NCBI GenBank assembly: GCA_902777275.1
Contig: CACYTI010000003.1
Location: forward strand, 1-64,000
DNA length: 64,000 bases
Direction: 5' to 3'
From: an uncultured Ruminococcus sp.
Lineage (GTDB): Bacteria > Bacillota > Clostridia > Oscillospirales > Acutalibacteraceae
Position numbers and translations under genes: made by a program. The notes beneath the pieces were generated by a model. That model worked only from the letters and a program-made list of their open reading frames with translations, did no database searches and was not told the DNA's origin. Positions 41,171 to 49,953 of this stretch are shown piece after piece; position 1 is the first letter of the stretch, and the number at the start of each line of letters is the position of its first letter.

Positions 41171-42617
41171 GAGCAGAATGATCCTTTCCGAGCTTGCGGC
41201 GCTTGTCCCTGCTTATAAGGGCGCGGAAGACCACCATACCCATAAGGCTCCAGATGATGAGAATGAGGTAAGATTCGGTTGCAAGGCGGTTTTTCGACCA
41301 GAAATTCGGCAACAGATAGAACACCGCGAAAATCACCGCCAAAACCGTTCCCGCAGCTCCGAATATCCTCGCGCGCCTGTCACGCTCTCTTCCGCCCTGA
41401 ACAAGCGCCGAAATTGAGGTGTAGGCGTAAACAAGACTCGCGCCGATCGTTGTGACGTCCACTATCCAGCCGATAGCTGTTCTGCCGAGCATTGGGATAA
41501 AGCACGAAACGCCCGCGACGCAGAGCACCGCAAATGACGGGATCTTGTCGTTTGAAAGCTTTCCGAGCCGCTTGTGCGCCATGCCGTCCGCCGCCATGCT
41601 GTGAAACAAACGGCTGAGGGCGACATAATTCGCGATAAGTCCCGTAACGATTCCGCAAAAGGCGGATATAGCCAAAATCGCAAGCCCCGCGTTGCCCATA
41701 GCCTCGCGCGCGGCATAAAATGTCGGCAGCCCCTTTACTCCGTCAATGCCGGCGAGCGCCGAGATGTATTCGCCCCAGTCGGCGTAACCGTCGGGCACAG
41801 CCATAGCCGCACTGAGCGTTAGCATTATATATGTAAGTGCGCCTGTAAAGAGCGCTGCAAGCATGATCGGAAGCGATTTTTTTGTCGAGAACTTAAAAAA
41901 CTCGCCGGAGGAATGTGAAATCGACTCAAAGCCGATAAAAGCCCACGGAGCGAGGATCACGATATCCAAAACCTGCGCAGCGGGATTGCCCTCGGACGCA
42001 AACGCCGGAAGAAGCTTTTCAAAGCCGCCGTTGTGCACCGCCACCGCGACAAAGCACACTGCAACGCCCGCGAAAAGCAGCACGGCGCAGACTATCTGAA
42101 CGCGCTTCATAATGACACGGCTGAACGCGCAGATCAAACCCGTCGCCGCCAAAACCGAGGTCGAAAGCAGCAGCTCGCCGAAATAAACGGTATATCCCGC
42201 TATTTCATACGAAAAGCCAAAGCAGAAAATATTACCGAACAGATACCGGACGATAAGTGACAGCGCGGTCGAGTTCGCCCAGATTATGGCTATATATGTC
42301 AAAATCAGCATCCACGCGCACAAAAAGCCGTGGTCAAAGCCAAGCGTTTTTTTCGCGTAGGAATACGCTCCGCCCGCACCGGGGTAACGCTTCAGCATAT
42401 AGCTGTAGTTGACGCCGATAAGCGCCATTATCGCCGCGCCCGCAAGCAGACCGAGCGCTGTTCCCACAGGTCCCGCAAAAGGCAAAAACGTGGTTCCGGG
42501 CATGACGAACGAGCCCCAGCCGACAGAGCAGCCGAAGGCGAGCACCCAAACCGCAAGCGGATAAAGATACGCCGCAAGTGAATTGCTGTTTTGTTTTTCA
42601 CTGCTTATATTGTTCAT
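41121..42617 (-). CDS. APC-superfamily amino acid permease
   Basis: A 498-aa transporter with about 12 membrane helices. Helix-1 glycine motif GCSVGWGSFVMPGTTFLP and the PWAFIGFESISHSSGEF segment are typical of the APC family. The start at 42617 has GGAAGGG six bases upstream. Its last 17 codons overlap the kinase gene, and the C-terminal tail (GRFSRLDTSDNR) looks like read-through into that gene's frame. Adjacent kinase, EAL, Hpt and HD-GYP genes suggest the transporter serves as the sensory input of a signalling cassette (as CbrA-like transporter-kinases do). Substrate unknown. Confidence 0.85.
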   Translation of the reverse strand: MNNISSEKQNSNSLAAYLYPLAVWVLAFGCSVGWGSFVMPGTTFLPFAGPVGTALGLLAGAAIMALIGVNYSYMLKRYPGAGGAYSYAKKTLGFDHGFLCAWMLILTYIAIIWANSTALSLIVRYLFGNIFCFGFSYEIAGYTVYFGELLLSTSVLAATGLICAFSRVIMKRVQIVCAVLLFAGVAVCFVAVAVHNGGFEKLLPAFASEGNPAAQVLDIVILAPWAFIGFESISHSSGEFFKFSTKKSLPIMLAALFTGALTYIMLTLSAAMAVPDGYADWGEYISALAGIDGVKGLPTFYAAREAMGNAGLAILAISAFCGIVTGLIANYVALSRLFHSMAADGMAHKRLGKLSNDKIPSFAVLCVAGVSCFIPMLGRTAIGWIVDVTTIGASLVYAYTSISALVQGGRERDRRARIFGAAGTVLAVIFAVFYLLPNFWSKNRLATESYLILIIWSLMGMVVFRALISRDKRRKLGKDHSARACFGRFSRLDTSDNR

Positions 42618-42688
42618 ACGCGACCCTTCCGAGCTGAGCGCAATATCCCAAACCAAACGATATCGTGCTTTTTTTATATATAAATTTT

Positions 42689-42717
42689 ATTATAATCCAT
42701 TATTGGACAAACAACAA
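42689..42717 (-). promoter_or_regulatory. Promoter of the permease-signalling cassette
   Basis: TTGTTG (42712-42717) and TATAAT (42689-42694) on the minus strand, 17-bp spacer. Confidence 0.75.
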
Positions 42718-42780
42718 TCACTTTTTTATTTACTTTGTATTTTAGGGAAAATTATACGGCAACTATGATTTTTCCCCCAC

Positions 42781-42809
42781 TTGAAAACGGCGGAAATATT
42801 TGCTATAAT
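42781..42809 (+). promoter_or_regulatory. metG promoter
   Basis: TTGAAA (42781-42786) and TATAAT (42804-42809), 17-bp spacer. Divergent from the permease promoter. Confidence 0.85.
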
Positions 42810-42857
42810 AAGGGATAAAATAATTATTACGGCTGCAAAGCCGAAGGAGGACAAAAT

Positions 42858-44819
42858 ATGTGTGAGAATAAACATTTTTACATCACCACACCGATTTACT
42901 ACCCGTCCGGCAATCCGCATATCGGACATTGCTACACCACCGCTGCCTGCGACTCTATCGCCCGCTACAAAAGAATGCAGGGCTATGACGTGATGTTTTT
43001 GACCGGAACCGATGAGCACGGTCAGAAGATCGAGCAGAAGGCGGCTGAAAAGGGCGTTACTCCCAAGGCGTATGTCGATGAGATCTCCGAGCTTTTCAAG
43101 GGTCTTTGGAAATTTATGAATATAAGCTACGACCGCTACATCCGCACTACCGACGACTACCACATTGAGAGCGTGCAGAAGATTTTCAAGGAGCTTTACG
43201 ACCGCGGCTACATTTACAAGGGCGAATACAAAGGCAAATACTGCACGCCCTGCGAAAGCTTCTGGACGGAAAGCCAGCTTGTTGACGGCAAATGCCCCGA
43301 GTGCGGCAGAGAGGTCCAGGAGGCGAAGGAGGAGGCTTATTTCTTCAAAATGTCTCCCTTTGCCGACAGGATCGAAAAGCTGCTGACCGAAACCGACTAT
43401 CTGCGCCCCAAAACCCGCGCAACCGAGCTTGTTAACAACTTTATAAAGCCGGGTCTTGAGGATCTGTGCGTGTCGCGCACGAGCTTCAAGTGGGGCATCC
43501 CCGTCACCTTCGACGAAAAGCACGTTGTTTATGTGTGGATCGACGCGCTTTCAAACTATATCACCGCGCTCGGCTATCTCAACGGAAAATACGACGATTA
43601 CGACCGCTACTGGCCTGCCGACGTTCACATGGTCGCGAAGGATATCATGCGCTTCCACGCCATAATCTGGCCCGCTATGCTCATGGCTCTTGAGCTGCCC
43701 CTGCCCAAGCACCTTGCGGTTCACGGGTGGATCACCTTCAACGGTCAGAAGATGTCCAAGTCGCTCGGCAACGTTATCGACCCGTTTGTGCTCGGCAAGC
43801 GTTACGGTGCGGACGCGATCCGCTACCACATTCTGCGCGAAATGGCGCTCGGCTCCGACAGCTCCTTCTCCAACGAAATAATGATAAACCGCATTAATTC
43901 CGACCTTGCGAACGGTCTGGGCAACCTTGTTTCGCGCACCGTTGCGATGGTTGAAAAATACTTCGGCGGCACGCTTCCCGTCGAGCGCGAGAGCGGAGAG
44001 TTCGACAGTGAGCTTATCGCCGAGGCTACCGCCCTCAGAGCGAAGGTCGATGAATTCATCGACAAAACTCAGCTTCAAAACGCGCTTGCTGAGATTTTCA
44101 AGGTCGTGTCCCGCGCCAACAAGTATATCGACGAAACGACTCCGTGGATCCTTGCCAAGGACGAGGCAAACCGCGCAAGGCTTGCCACCGTTTTGTATAA
44201 CCTGCTTGACACCGTGCGAATCGTCGCAACGCTTCTTTCGGCGTTCATGCCCACCACAATGCCCGCCGCGCTTGAACAGATAGGCGCGTGCGAAAAGTGC
44301 GCCTGCTACGACAATGCGGACAAATTCAACTGTCTGCCGCCGGACGTAACGGTCAAAAAGGGCGCGGCGCTCTTCCCCCGTATCGACGTTGAAAAGGAGA
44401 TAGACGAGCTCAACTCGATAATCAAAAACAATGCCGGCGAGAGCGAGGAGGTCAAGTCTCTCCGTGAGGAGCTTGCAAACACCGCGCAGATAGGCATTGA
44501 CGATTTCGCGAAATGCGATATCCGCGTTGGCGAGGTCAAATCCTGCGAAAAGGTCAAGAAGTCCAAAAAGCTGCTTAAATTCAGCATTTTCGACGGCGCT
44601 GACGAGCGCGTTATCGTCAGCGGCATAGCGAAATTCTACTCCCCCGACGAGCTTGTCGGAAAGAAGATCCTGTTTGTTTCAAACCTCAAGTCCGTCAAGC
44701 TCTGCGGAATCGAGAGCCACGGCATGATCCTCTCGGCGTTCACGGGCGAGGGCGAGAACGAACAGCTAAAGGTCGTCATTGTTGACGACTCAATGCCCGC
44801 AGGCTGGAAAATCTCGTGA
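42858..44819 (+). CDS. metG: Methionyl-tRNA synthetase
   Basis: Charges tRNA-Met. 653 aa: class I catalytic core with HIGH-type GNPHIGHCY, zinc-type knuckle (CTPCESFW ... CPECGRE), the KMSKSLGN signature near 300, anticodon-binding helical domain, and a C-terminal OB-fold tRNA-binding domain (KCDIRVGEVKSCEKVKKSKK). AAGGAGGACAAAATATG sets the start. The stop overlaps tatD (GTGA), a frequent pairing in Firmicutes. Confidence 0.96.
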   Translation: MCENKHFYITTPIYYPSGNPHIGHCYTTAACDSIARYKRMQGYDVMFLTGTDEHGQKIEQKAAEKGVTPKAYVDEISELFKGLWKFMNISYDRYIRTTDDYHIESVQKIFKELYDRGYIYKGEYKGKYCTPCESFWTESQLVDGKCPECGREVQEAKEEAYFFKMSPFADRIEKLLTETDYLRPKTRATELVNNFIKPGLEDLCVSRTSFKWGIPVTFDEKHVVYVWIDALSNYITALGYLNGKYDDYDRYWPADVHMVAKDIMRFHAIIWPAMLMALELPLPKHLAVHGWITFNGQKMSKSLGNVIDPFVLGKRYGADAIRYHILREMALGSDSSFSNEIMINRINSDLANGLGNLVSRTVAMVEKYFGGTLPVERESGEFDSELIAEATALRAKVDEFIDKTQLQNALAEIFKVVSRANKYIDETTPWILAKDEANRARLATVLYNLLDTVRIVATLLSAFMPTTMPAALEQIGACEKCACYDNADKFNCLPPDVTVKKGAALFPRIDVEKEIDELNSIIKNNAGESEEVKSLREELANTAQIGIDDFAKCDIRVGEVKSCEKVKKSKKLLKFSIFDGADERVIVSGIAKFYSPDELVGKKILFVSNLKSVKLCGIESHGMILSAFTGEGENEQLKVVIVDDSMPAGWKIS

Positions 44820-45604
44820 CCGTTATGACGCGTTTTAAAAATATATTTGACGCGCACGCGCACTATGACGACGGCTGGTTCGACAGCGACCGCGAAAAGG
44901 TACTCGAAGAGCTTCCGCAAAAGGGCGTGTGCGGCGTGGTAAACAACGCGGTAGATTTAAAATCCGCCGCGAAAGCGATCGAATTTGCGGAAAGGTATCC
45001 GTATTTTTACGCGGCTGTGGGCTTTCACCCGGAAAACCTTGAGGATATGCCTGAGGATTATCTCGACCGTATCGCGGAGCTTACCCGTCATCCTAAGGTG
45101 GTCGCGATAGGCGAAACAGGGCTTGACTATCACTGGGATATCCCGCGCCCTTTTCAACAGAGTGTTTTCGAGGAGCAGATAAAATTATCGCTCGATTTGA
45201 AAATGCCGATAGTCGTTCACGACAGAGAGGCGCACGGCGACGTGTTCTCTATGCTGCGCAAATATCGCCCGAAGGCTCTTGTGCACTGCTTCTCGGGAAG
45301 CGTCGAGCTTATGCGTGAGGCGGTGCGGCTCGGCAGCTATGTAAGCCTCGGCGGAGTAGTGACGTTCAAAAACGCCCGTCAAAGCGTTGAGGTCGCTTCC
45401 GAGATACCGCTCGACCGCCTGCTGCTTGAAACCGACGCGCCGTATATGGCGCCCGTCCCGTTCAGGGGAAAGCGGTGCGACAGCTCGATGATAGTGTACG
45501 CGGCTGAAAAAATAGCAGCCCTGCGCGGATTGACCGTTCAGGAGCTGCTCGATATAACCGCCGAAAACGCGCGAAGTTTTTACCAAGTCGTTTCCGTTGA
45601 TTAA
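44816..45604 (+). CDS. tatD: TatD family metal-dependent hydrolase
   Basis: About 262 aa, an amidohydrolase-fold nuclease. FDAHAHYDD supplies the first metal histidines; AAVGFHPEN, AIGETGLDYHWD, PIVVHDREA, HCFSG and LLETDAPYM follow in the family order. GTG 44816 overlaps metG's stop; ATG 44825 is an alternative. Roles in DNA repair or tRNA/RNA 3' processing are reported in the family. Confidence 0.92.
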   Translation: MTVMTRFKNIFDAHAHYDDGWFDSDREKVLEELPQKGVCGVVNNAVDLKSAAKAIEFAERYPYFYAAVGFHPENLEDMPEDYLDRIAELTRHPKVVAIGETGLDYHWDIPRPFQQSVFEEQIKLSLDLKMPIVVHDREAHGDVFSMLRKYRPKALVHCFSGSVELMREAVRLGSYVSLGGVVTFKNARQSVEVASEIPLDRLLLETDAPYMAPVPFRGKRCDSSMIVYAAEKIAALRGLTVQELLDITAENARSFYQVVSVD

Positions 45605-45605
45605 T

Positions 45606-45980
45606 TTATGGGTTTTGTTCCCGCGTTTAATGTTTCATTGTTCGGAAACGTTTTGACAGGGGCAAGCCCTGTCCCTACGAATTGATTTGAAGCGGTTGTT
45701 GTACGTTTCAATATGGTTGTAGGGGCGACCATTGGTCGCCTATTCCCAAACCGCAAACATACAGGCAACGCAGGCGTGCAATGCACGCCCCTACGACCTG
45801 ATTTAAAACGGTAATAACACGGTTTAAACATGGTTGTGAGGGCAACAACCTAAATAGCCCACTGTCCGCCAACAAGCAAAATTTTCAATTGCCCAATTCC
45901 CATTGTCCATTAAAAATACCTTCCTCCAAATCCCGCGTTTGACCGCGCCGTTGAAGGAAGGTTTGTTTTATATCAATTTA
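45606..45980. repeat. Repeat island after tatD
   Basis: CCCGCGTTTAA ... GACAGGGGCAAGCCCTGTC (45608-45680), GGGGCGACCATTGGTCGCC (45722-45740), GGCGTGCAATGCACGCC (45773-45789), then a CCTTCC ... GAAGGAAGG hairpin (45917-45965) and TTATATCAATTTATCAATAGGCGCC. The first 120 bases are an inverted copy of the 30186/30439 unit. No gene in 45605-46069. Confidence 0.8.
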
Positions 45981-46014
45981 TCAATAGGCGCCCTGCCCCG
46001 TCGTGGCAACGACC

Positions 46015-46047
46015 CAAAAAAACCTGCCGGCGTATAGCCGACAGGTC
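46015..46047 (-). terminator. Terminator of the cohesin-like gene operon
   Basis: Stem ACCTGTCGGC / GCCGGCAGGT with a TATAC loop, followed on the minus strand by seven T. Confidence 0.88.
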
Positions 46048-46069
46048 TTTTCGGAAGCAATTCAATTCA

Positions 46070-46177
46070 TCAAACGTCGTCACCGAGAACAGGACAATCC
46101 GGGCTGCCCGGGCTGGTGAGAACTACATCCTCTGCCTGGAGTTCAATAACCTCCATCTGAGCCTTTGTATATGTCAA
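46070..46177 (-). CDS. Short protein (35 aa) downstream of the cohesin-like gene
   Basis: TTG at 46177 preceded by AAAGGAGG nine bases upstream opens a 35-codon frame (MTYTKAQMEVIELQAEDVVL then TSPGSPDCPVLGDDV) ending in TGA at 46070. The strong Shine-Dalgarno, the position between the cohesin-like gene and a strong terminator, and a regular acidic composition argue for translation. A perfect palindrome TTGGTATACCAA (46187-46198) lies just upstream. I recall similar short MKYxKPxxE...DVVxTS peptides in clostridia, with no assigned function; that recollection is unverified. Confidence 0.55.
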   Translation of the reverse strand: MTYTKAQMEVIELQAEDVVLTSPGSPDCPVLGDDV

Positions 46178-46250
46178 CTGAATGCACCTCCTTTACTTGG
46201 TATACCAAATTTTAAACAGACTTAAATCAGCCCTTTAAAAATCAATTCAA

Positions 46251-47735
46251 TCAGCTTGCTATACCGAAAGCTGCCTCTGAAGCAAGACCGTAGGTGTAAA
46301 GAGCGCCTGCAAGATTCTTATACTTCTGGTTTGTGCTGTTGGTGATAATTCTCCATGCAACATAGTTAACGTTTATGTTGTAGTAAGCGGTAGAAACGCC
46401 TGAAGCCGAGAAGGAGATCTTCTGCAGTTTTCTGAATGCGTTTGAAGCAATATCGGTGATGTCATAGTAAGCCTTGGTGGAGCCTTCCTTCTGGTAGGCT
46501 GTGGTGACACCGTTGACTTTAGCGGTTGTCTTGTCAAGCTTTGTCTGGTTGGTGATAGCAAACTTAGCTCTGATAGCTGTATCGGAATCGAGAATAGGCG
46601 CGATAGTGTTGTCTCCGAGACCGAAGTTTGCGAGGGACGGATTCTTGTAGATCTTGTTCTCGATATCGTCAGCAGTCACAGTGGGAGCAACATAGTCGAT
46701 ACCTGCGTTAGCAAGATCGCTTGTGTTGTGACCGAAGTAAAGCTGAGCTTTGCCGCAGTAGTCGATAAACGCCTTGGCAAGATTCTTTCTTGATGCTGAG
46801 ATCGTCGAGCTTGCGAGTACGGCGTCAACATAATCTCTGGCTGTGTAATCGGTAGAGGCAACCTCCTGATCGTTTACATAAACAGCGACGTGAACGGGGC
46901 TCTTGCCGTCGATGGAGCGGAGCTTGTAGTCGGGAGAGATATACTTCTTCTCTGTTATGCTGTAAGTTGTGCTATCAAACGGAACATTGACGATCTGATC
47001 GCTGAAAGCAGATGTGAGAACCGCCTTAACGGTCTGTCCCTGAGCTGCTTCGGGGATAACGAACTTGAATCTCAAGCCGACCTTGCCCTCATAGTTCAAA
47101 GCCTTGTTTACAAGGAAGTCGTTGATTGAATATGAAACCTCTGGAGCAACCGCAAGCTCAAGGGAACCCTCATAAGCGGTAGTGAGGTTAACGTTGTGTG
47201 CTGTGTCGATAACATCAAGGTCCTTGTCGCTTGACTCGGCAGCACCTGAATACTGCTTGGTAACGGTGAGGTTGGAAACGTCAAGATTAACGGTGGTGTC
47301 GCCCGTACCGATAACGTCAAAAACAACAGATACGTAGGTTCTTACAGTGTTTCTGTAATTATAGGTGTTGGGGTTGGATGCGTTGAACGGGATTCTGCCG
47401 TCGGTTTTGTTAAGATTGACCTGGAGTCCGTCTTTCATAATGGGTGCGAAGGTCGCCGCTGTGTTGGAAGACGCAACCTTGAGTACAGTGGGGTCAAAAG
47501 TAATGACGCCCTGAGTGCTGATAACTCTGTAGCTGGTTGTCTTAAGCTTGAAGGTCACTGTAACCTGCTGAGTAACACCGGGAGTGTACTGGATGCTGCC
47601 GTTGGCTCCGATGTTAGATGTTACGGTAACTGTCTTGGGTGTTGCCGCGCTTGCAACGCTGATGCCCATTGTAACCATGCCGAGTACAAGCATCAGAGAA
47701 AGCAAAACGGAAACGGTTCTTTTTACTGCTCTCAT
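46251..47735 (-). CDS. Secreted protein with an N-terminal cohesin-like beta-sandwich
   Basis: 494 aa with a classical signal peptide (VKRTVSVLLSLMLVLGM, cleavage after SVASA). Residues about 40-190 have the pattern of cohesin-type domains: VTQQVTVTFKLKTTSYR, GVITFDPTVLKVASS, YVSVVFDVIGTGDTTVNL. The rest is a mixed region ending SEAAFGIAS, with no dockerin, sortase motif or SLH repeats seen. Codon choice is biased to highly expressed codons compared with neighbours. RBS AGAGGAG. Could be an extracellular adhesin or scaffold part; not a proven cellulosome component. Confidence 0.65.
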   Translation of the reverse strand: MRAVKRTVSVLLSLMLVLGMVTMGISVASAATPKTVTVTSNIGANGSIQYTPGVTQQVTVTFKLKTTSYRVISTQGVITFDPTVLKVASSNTAATFAPIMKDGLQVNLNKTDGRIPFNASNPNTYNYRNTVRTYVSVVFDVIGTGDTTVNLDVSNLTVTKQYSGAAESSDKDLDVIDTAHNVNLTTAYEGSLELAVAPEVSYSINDFLVNKALNYEGKVGLRFKFVIPEAAQGQTVKAVLTSAFSDQIVNVPFDSTTYSITEKKYISPDYKLRSIDGKSPVHVAVYVNDQEVASTDYTARDYVDAVLASSTISASRKNLAKAFIDYCGKAQLYFGHNTSDLANAGIDYVAPTVTADDIENKIYKNPSLANFGLGDNTIAPILDSDTAIRAKFAITNQTKLDKTTAKVNGVTTAYQKEGSTKAYYDITDIASNAFRKLQKISFSASGVSTAYYNINVNYVAWRIITNSTNQKYKNLAGALYTYGLASEAAFGIAS

Positions 47736-47800
47736 TGTTAATTACTCCTCTTCTAAAAGTATTTTTCCGATTTAAGGCTGATAGCCTACTATCTGGCATA

Positions 47801-47829
47801 ATTATACCATACACAAACAAAACTCGCAA
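47801..47829 (-). promoter_or_regulatory. Promoter of the cohesin-like gene
   Basis: TTGCGA (47824-47829) and TATAAT (47801-47806) on the minus strand, 17-bp spacer; leader about 60 bases. Confidence 0.8.
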
Positions 47830-47942
47830 TTAACAAGGGGATTTTTTTCAGTAAAAAATTTCAGCGGTTTTTTGTGAGATGTCACAACTCAATTATCATT
47901 GTGCACAAATATCATAAAAGAATTTGTCGGTAATGTACAAGT

Positions 47943-48758
47943 CTAATCGTTTCCGAAAATTTCCGGGTGCATTCGGCTGTAATGGAATATGTATTGCTGG
48001 GCAATGCCCGCGTGATTTCCGAAATCATCAGGAGTCATTCCCGGGAACAGCCGCTCCATGGCGCGCTTCATCCACACGTCAACGGGGAACGCCTCTACGC
48101 GGTGCATTCCGAAAAGCAGCGTGCAGTCGGCGACCTTAACGCCGACGCCCGTAATCTTCATCAGCTCGGCGCGCGCCCTGCCGTAATCAGCCGTCCGGCA
48201 AAGCTCAAGGTCAACCTCGCCCGAGTGTACCTTTTGGGCAGCGTCTGTAAGATATCTCGCGCGGAAGCCTGCTCTCAGCGGAGCCAAGTCCTCAACCGTC
48301 AGGCTGCTCATCGCGAGGGCGGTGGGAAATGCGTGATTCCCGTCGGGCAGAGGCTCGCCGAAGCTGTCGCACAGCCGCTGAACAATGCCCTTTATGCGCT
48401 TGATGTTGTTGTTCTGAGAAATAATGAACGTGCAGAGAGCCTCATAAGGCTCCTGACGCAGCACGCGGATACCGGGGGCATACGCAGCAGCCTCGCGAAG
48501 CACAGGATGGATCAGGCTGATTTCGCTGCGGATCCTGCCGTAATCCTCGGACAAATCAAAATAGTTGCTCCAAAGCTCCCTGTCGCGCTCCTCCGCGCCG
48601 TCTATATACAGAGTGCTGCCGTCCATTCTTACTTTGACGCTCCTGCCGTAAGCCACGCCCGCGAACGAGCCGTCGGGCTGCAGGATCCAGCGGAAGCTCT
48701 GCCCGCAGACGAGCGTTTCGGCAAGGTCAAGATCGGTCACGTCAGAAAAAACAAGCAT
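47943..48758 (-). CDS. ogg: 8-oxoguanine DNA glycosylase (OGG1 type)
   Basis: 271 aa. The N-terminal domain carries ETLVCGQSFRW, the helix-hairpin-helix ITGVGVKVADCTLLFG contains the catalytic lysine, and the catalytic aspartate lies in EAFPVDVWMKR. CTFIISQNNNIKRI is typical of the OGG1/AlkA superfamily. Excises oxidised guanine in base-excision repair. Transcribed from one arm of a symmetric divergent promoter. Confidence 0.92.
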   Translation of the reverse strand: MLVFSDVTDLDLAETLVCGQSFRWILQPDGSFAGVAYGRSVKVRMDGSTLYIDGAEERDRELWSNYFDLSEDYGRIRSEISLIHPVLREAAAYAPGIRVLRQEPYEALCTFIISQNNNIKRIKGIVQRLCDSFGEPLPDGNHAFPTALAMSSLTVEDLAPLRAGFRARYLTDAAQKVHSGEVDLELCRTADYGRARAELMKITGVGVKVADCTLLFGMHRVEAFPVDVWMKRAMERLFPGMTPDDFGNHAGIAQQYIFHYSRMHPEIFGND

Positions 48759-48792
48759 AAAAACTCCGTAGTAATTTGTAATATTTGAAATT

Positions 48793-48825
48793 ATTATAGC
48801 ATATTTTGCGATAATATGCTATAAT
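48793..48825. promoter_or_regulatory. Symmetric divergent promoter palindrome
   Basis: ATTATAGCATATT (48793-48805) and AATATGCTATAAT (48813-48825) are perfect 13-bp inverted arms around seven bases. Each strand reads TAGCAT, 17-bp spacer, TATAAT, so the two promoters interleave, serving ogg (minus) and the DUF6062 gene (plus). Confidence 0.7.
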
Positions 48826-48928
48826 TAATTTGTCAGTATTTTCTTCGGGTTATTTTTATTTTATAGAAAAATAGCACAAAATTTTAAAATACAGGATTAT
48901 CACTTTAAGAAACGGAGCTGAGCCTAAA

Positions 48929-49615
48929 ATGAAAGAAACCATTGTCACCATACCGATCAACGACCTGTTCGCGCCAAAGGACGGCTGTCCTCTGTGCCGC
49001 ATGGAGGCCATGTTAGAGCAGCAATACTGCGAGTTTGTCACGGGCGACGCGATGATGGAGCCGAGCGTGCGCATTGAAACAAACAAGCGCGGCTTTTGCC
49101 ACCGCCATTTTTCAAGAATGACTCAGGTGGGACAAAAGCTGCCGAACGCGCTCATTCTCGAAAGCCATTTGCAGGAGATACTTGAAAACTTCATGCCGAA
49201 AAAAGCCGCAAAACCTGACAAAAAGCAGCTTGAAGCGCTCAACGCAATGCTTCACTCATGCTATGTCTGCGACCGCGTTGAGGCTGATATGCTCCACCTG
49301 ATGGCTACGGTGTTCGCCGAGTGGTCAAAGGGCGGCGAGTTCCGCCAAACCTTCCGCGACCAGCCGTTCATCTGCCTTAACCATTACCGCCTTATGATGT
49401 CGGCAGCGTCGGCAAAGGGCGGCGTGCCGGCAAAGCAGCTCCCCGAGTTCCACGCCGACACGCTCGCGCTGGTTAAAAATTATCTTGAATCGCTCAAAAA
49501 GGACATCTCTCACTTTGTCACCATGTTCGACTACCGCAGCAAGGGACAGGACTGGGGCACCTCGATCGACTCCATTGAAAGAAGCATTGAATTTCTGACA
49601 AAGGAAAAGCCGTAA
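48929..49615 (+). CDS. DUF6062 family protein
   Basis: 228 aa, no signal or membrane segment. Three short cysteine motifs (CPLCRMEA, RGFCHRHFSRM, CYVCDRVEADML, and CLNHY) suggest metal binding, each half starting with a CxxC followed by a cysteine-histidine motif, so the protein looks like an internal duplication. The family has no known function. It shares a divergent promoter with a DNA glycosylase, but a repair role is only a guess. Confidence 0.8.
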   Translation: MKETIVTIPINDLFAPKDGCPLCRMEAMLEQQYCEFVTGDAMMEPSVRIETNKRGFCHRHFSRMTQVGQKLPNALILESHLQEILENFMPKKAAKPDKKQLEALNAMLHSCYVCDRVEADMLHLMATVFAEWSKGGEFRQTFRDQPFICLNHYRLMMSAASAKGGVPAKQLPEFHADTLALVKNYLESLKKDISHFVTMFDYRSKGQDWGTSIDSIERSIEFLTKEKP

Positions 49616-49639
49616 TTTGTTAGTGGTGAGCTTGTAGAG

Positions 49640-49815
49640 CGGAGTTAAGGGACGGTCGTTGCCACAACGGGGCAGGGCGGCTTTGGACAGCTTCATTTAA
49701 AGATATCCTTCCGTTAACGCCGCGTCATAACGCGGTAACGACGGTATAGTTTTTGTCAAACGTTATGAAGTGCGGACCCGGTGCAGCTTCAAGCTGCTGA
49801 CCCGGAGCGGGCGAG
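49640..49815. repeat. Degenerate repeats before the SPFH gene
   Basis: GTTGCCACAACGGGGCAGGGCGGC, a CCTTCCGTTAACGCCGCG-CGCGGTAACGACGG hairpin (49708-49743) and a CCGGTGCAGCTTCAAGCTGC palindrome (49784-49803). These are degenerate members of the dispersed families. No gene in 49616-49953. Confidence 0.65.
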
Positions 49816-49836
49816 CGGATAATGCACAAAAAAGAC

Positions 49837-49865
49837 TTGCTTTTTTGCTGAAAAAATATTATTAT
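49837..49865 (+). promoter_or_regulatory. Promoter of the SPFH-YdjG-YdjH operon
   Basis: TTGCTT (49837-49842) and TATTAT (49860-49865), 17-bp spacer. A leader hairpin ACGGAC / GTCCGT (49893-49920) follows. Confidence 0.6.
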
Positions 49866-49953
49866 TAATACAGGTTATTAAACCGCAAAGAAACGGACGG
49901 TGTTTTAACAAAAAGTCCGTAAAACTATACTTTCTGAAAAAGGAGAAATCACT

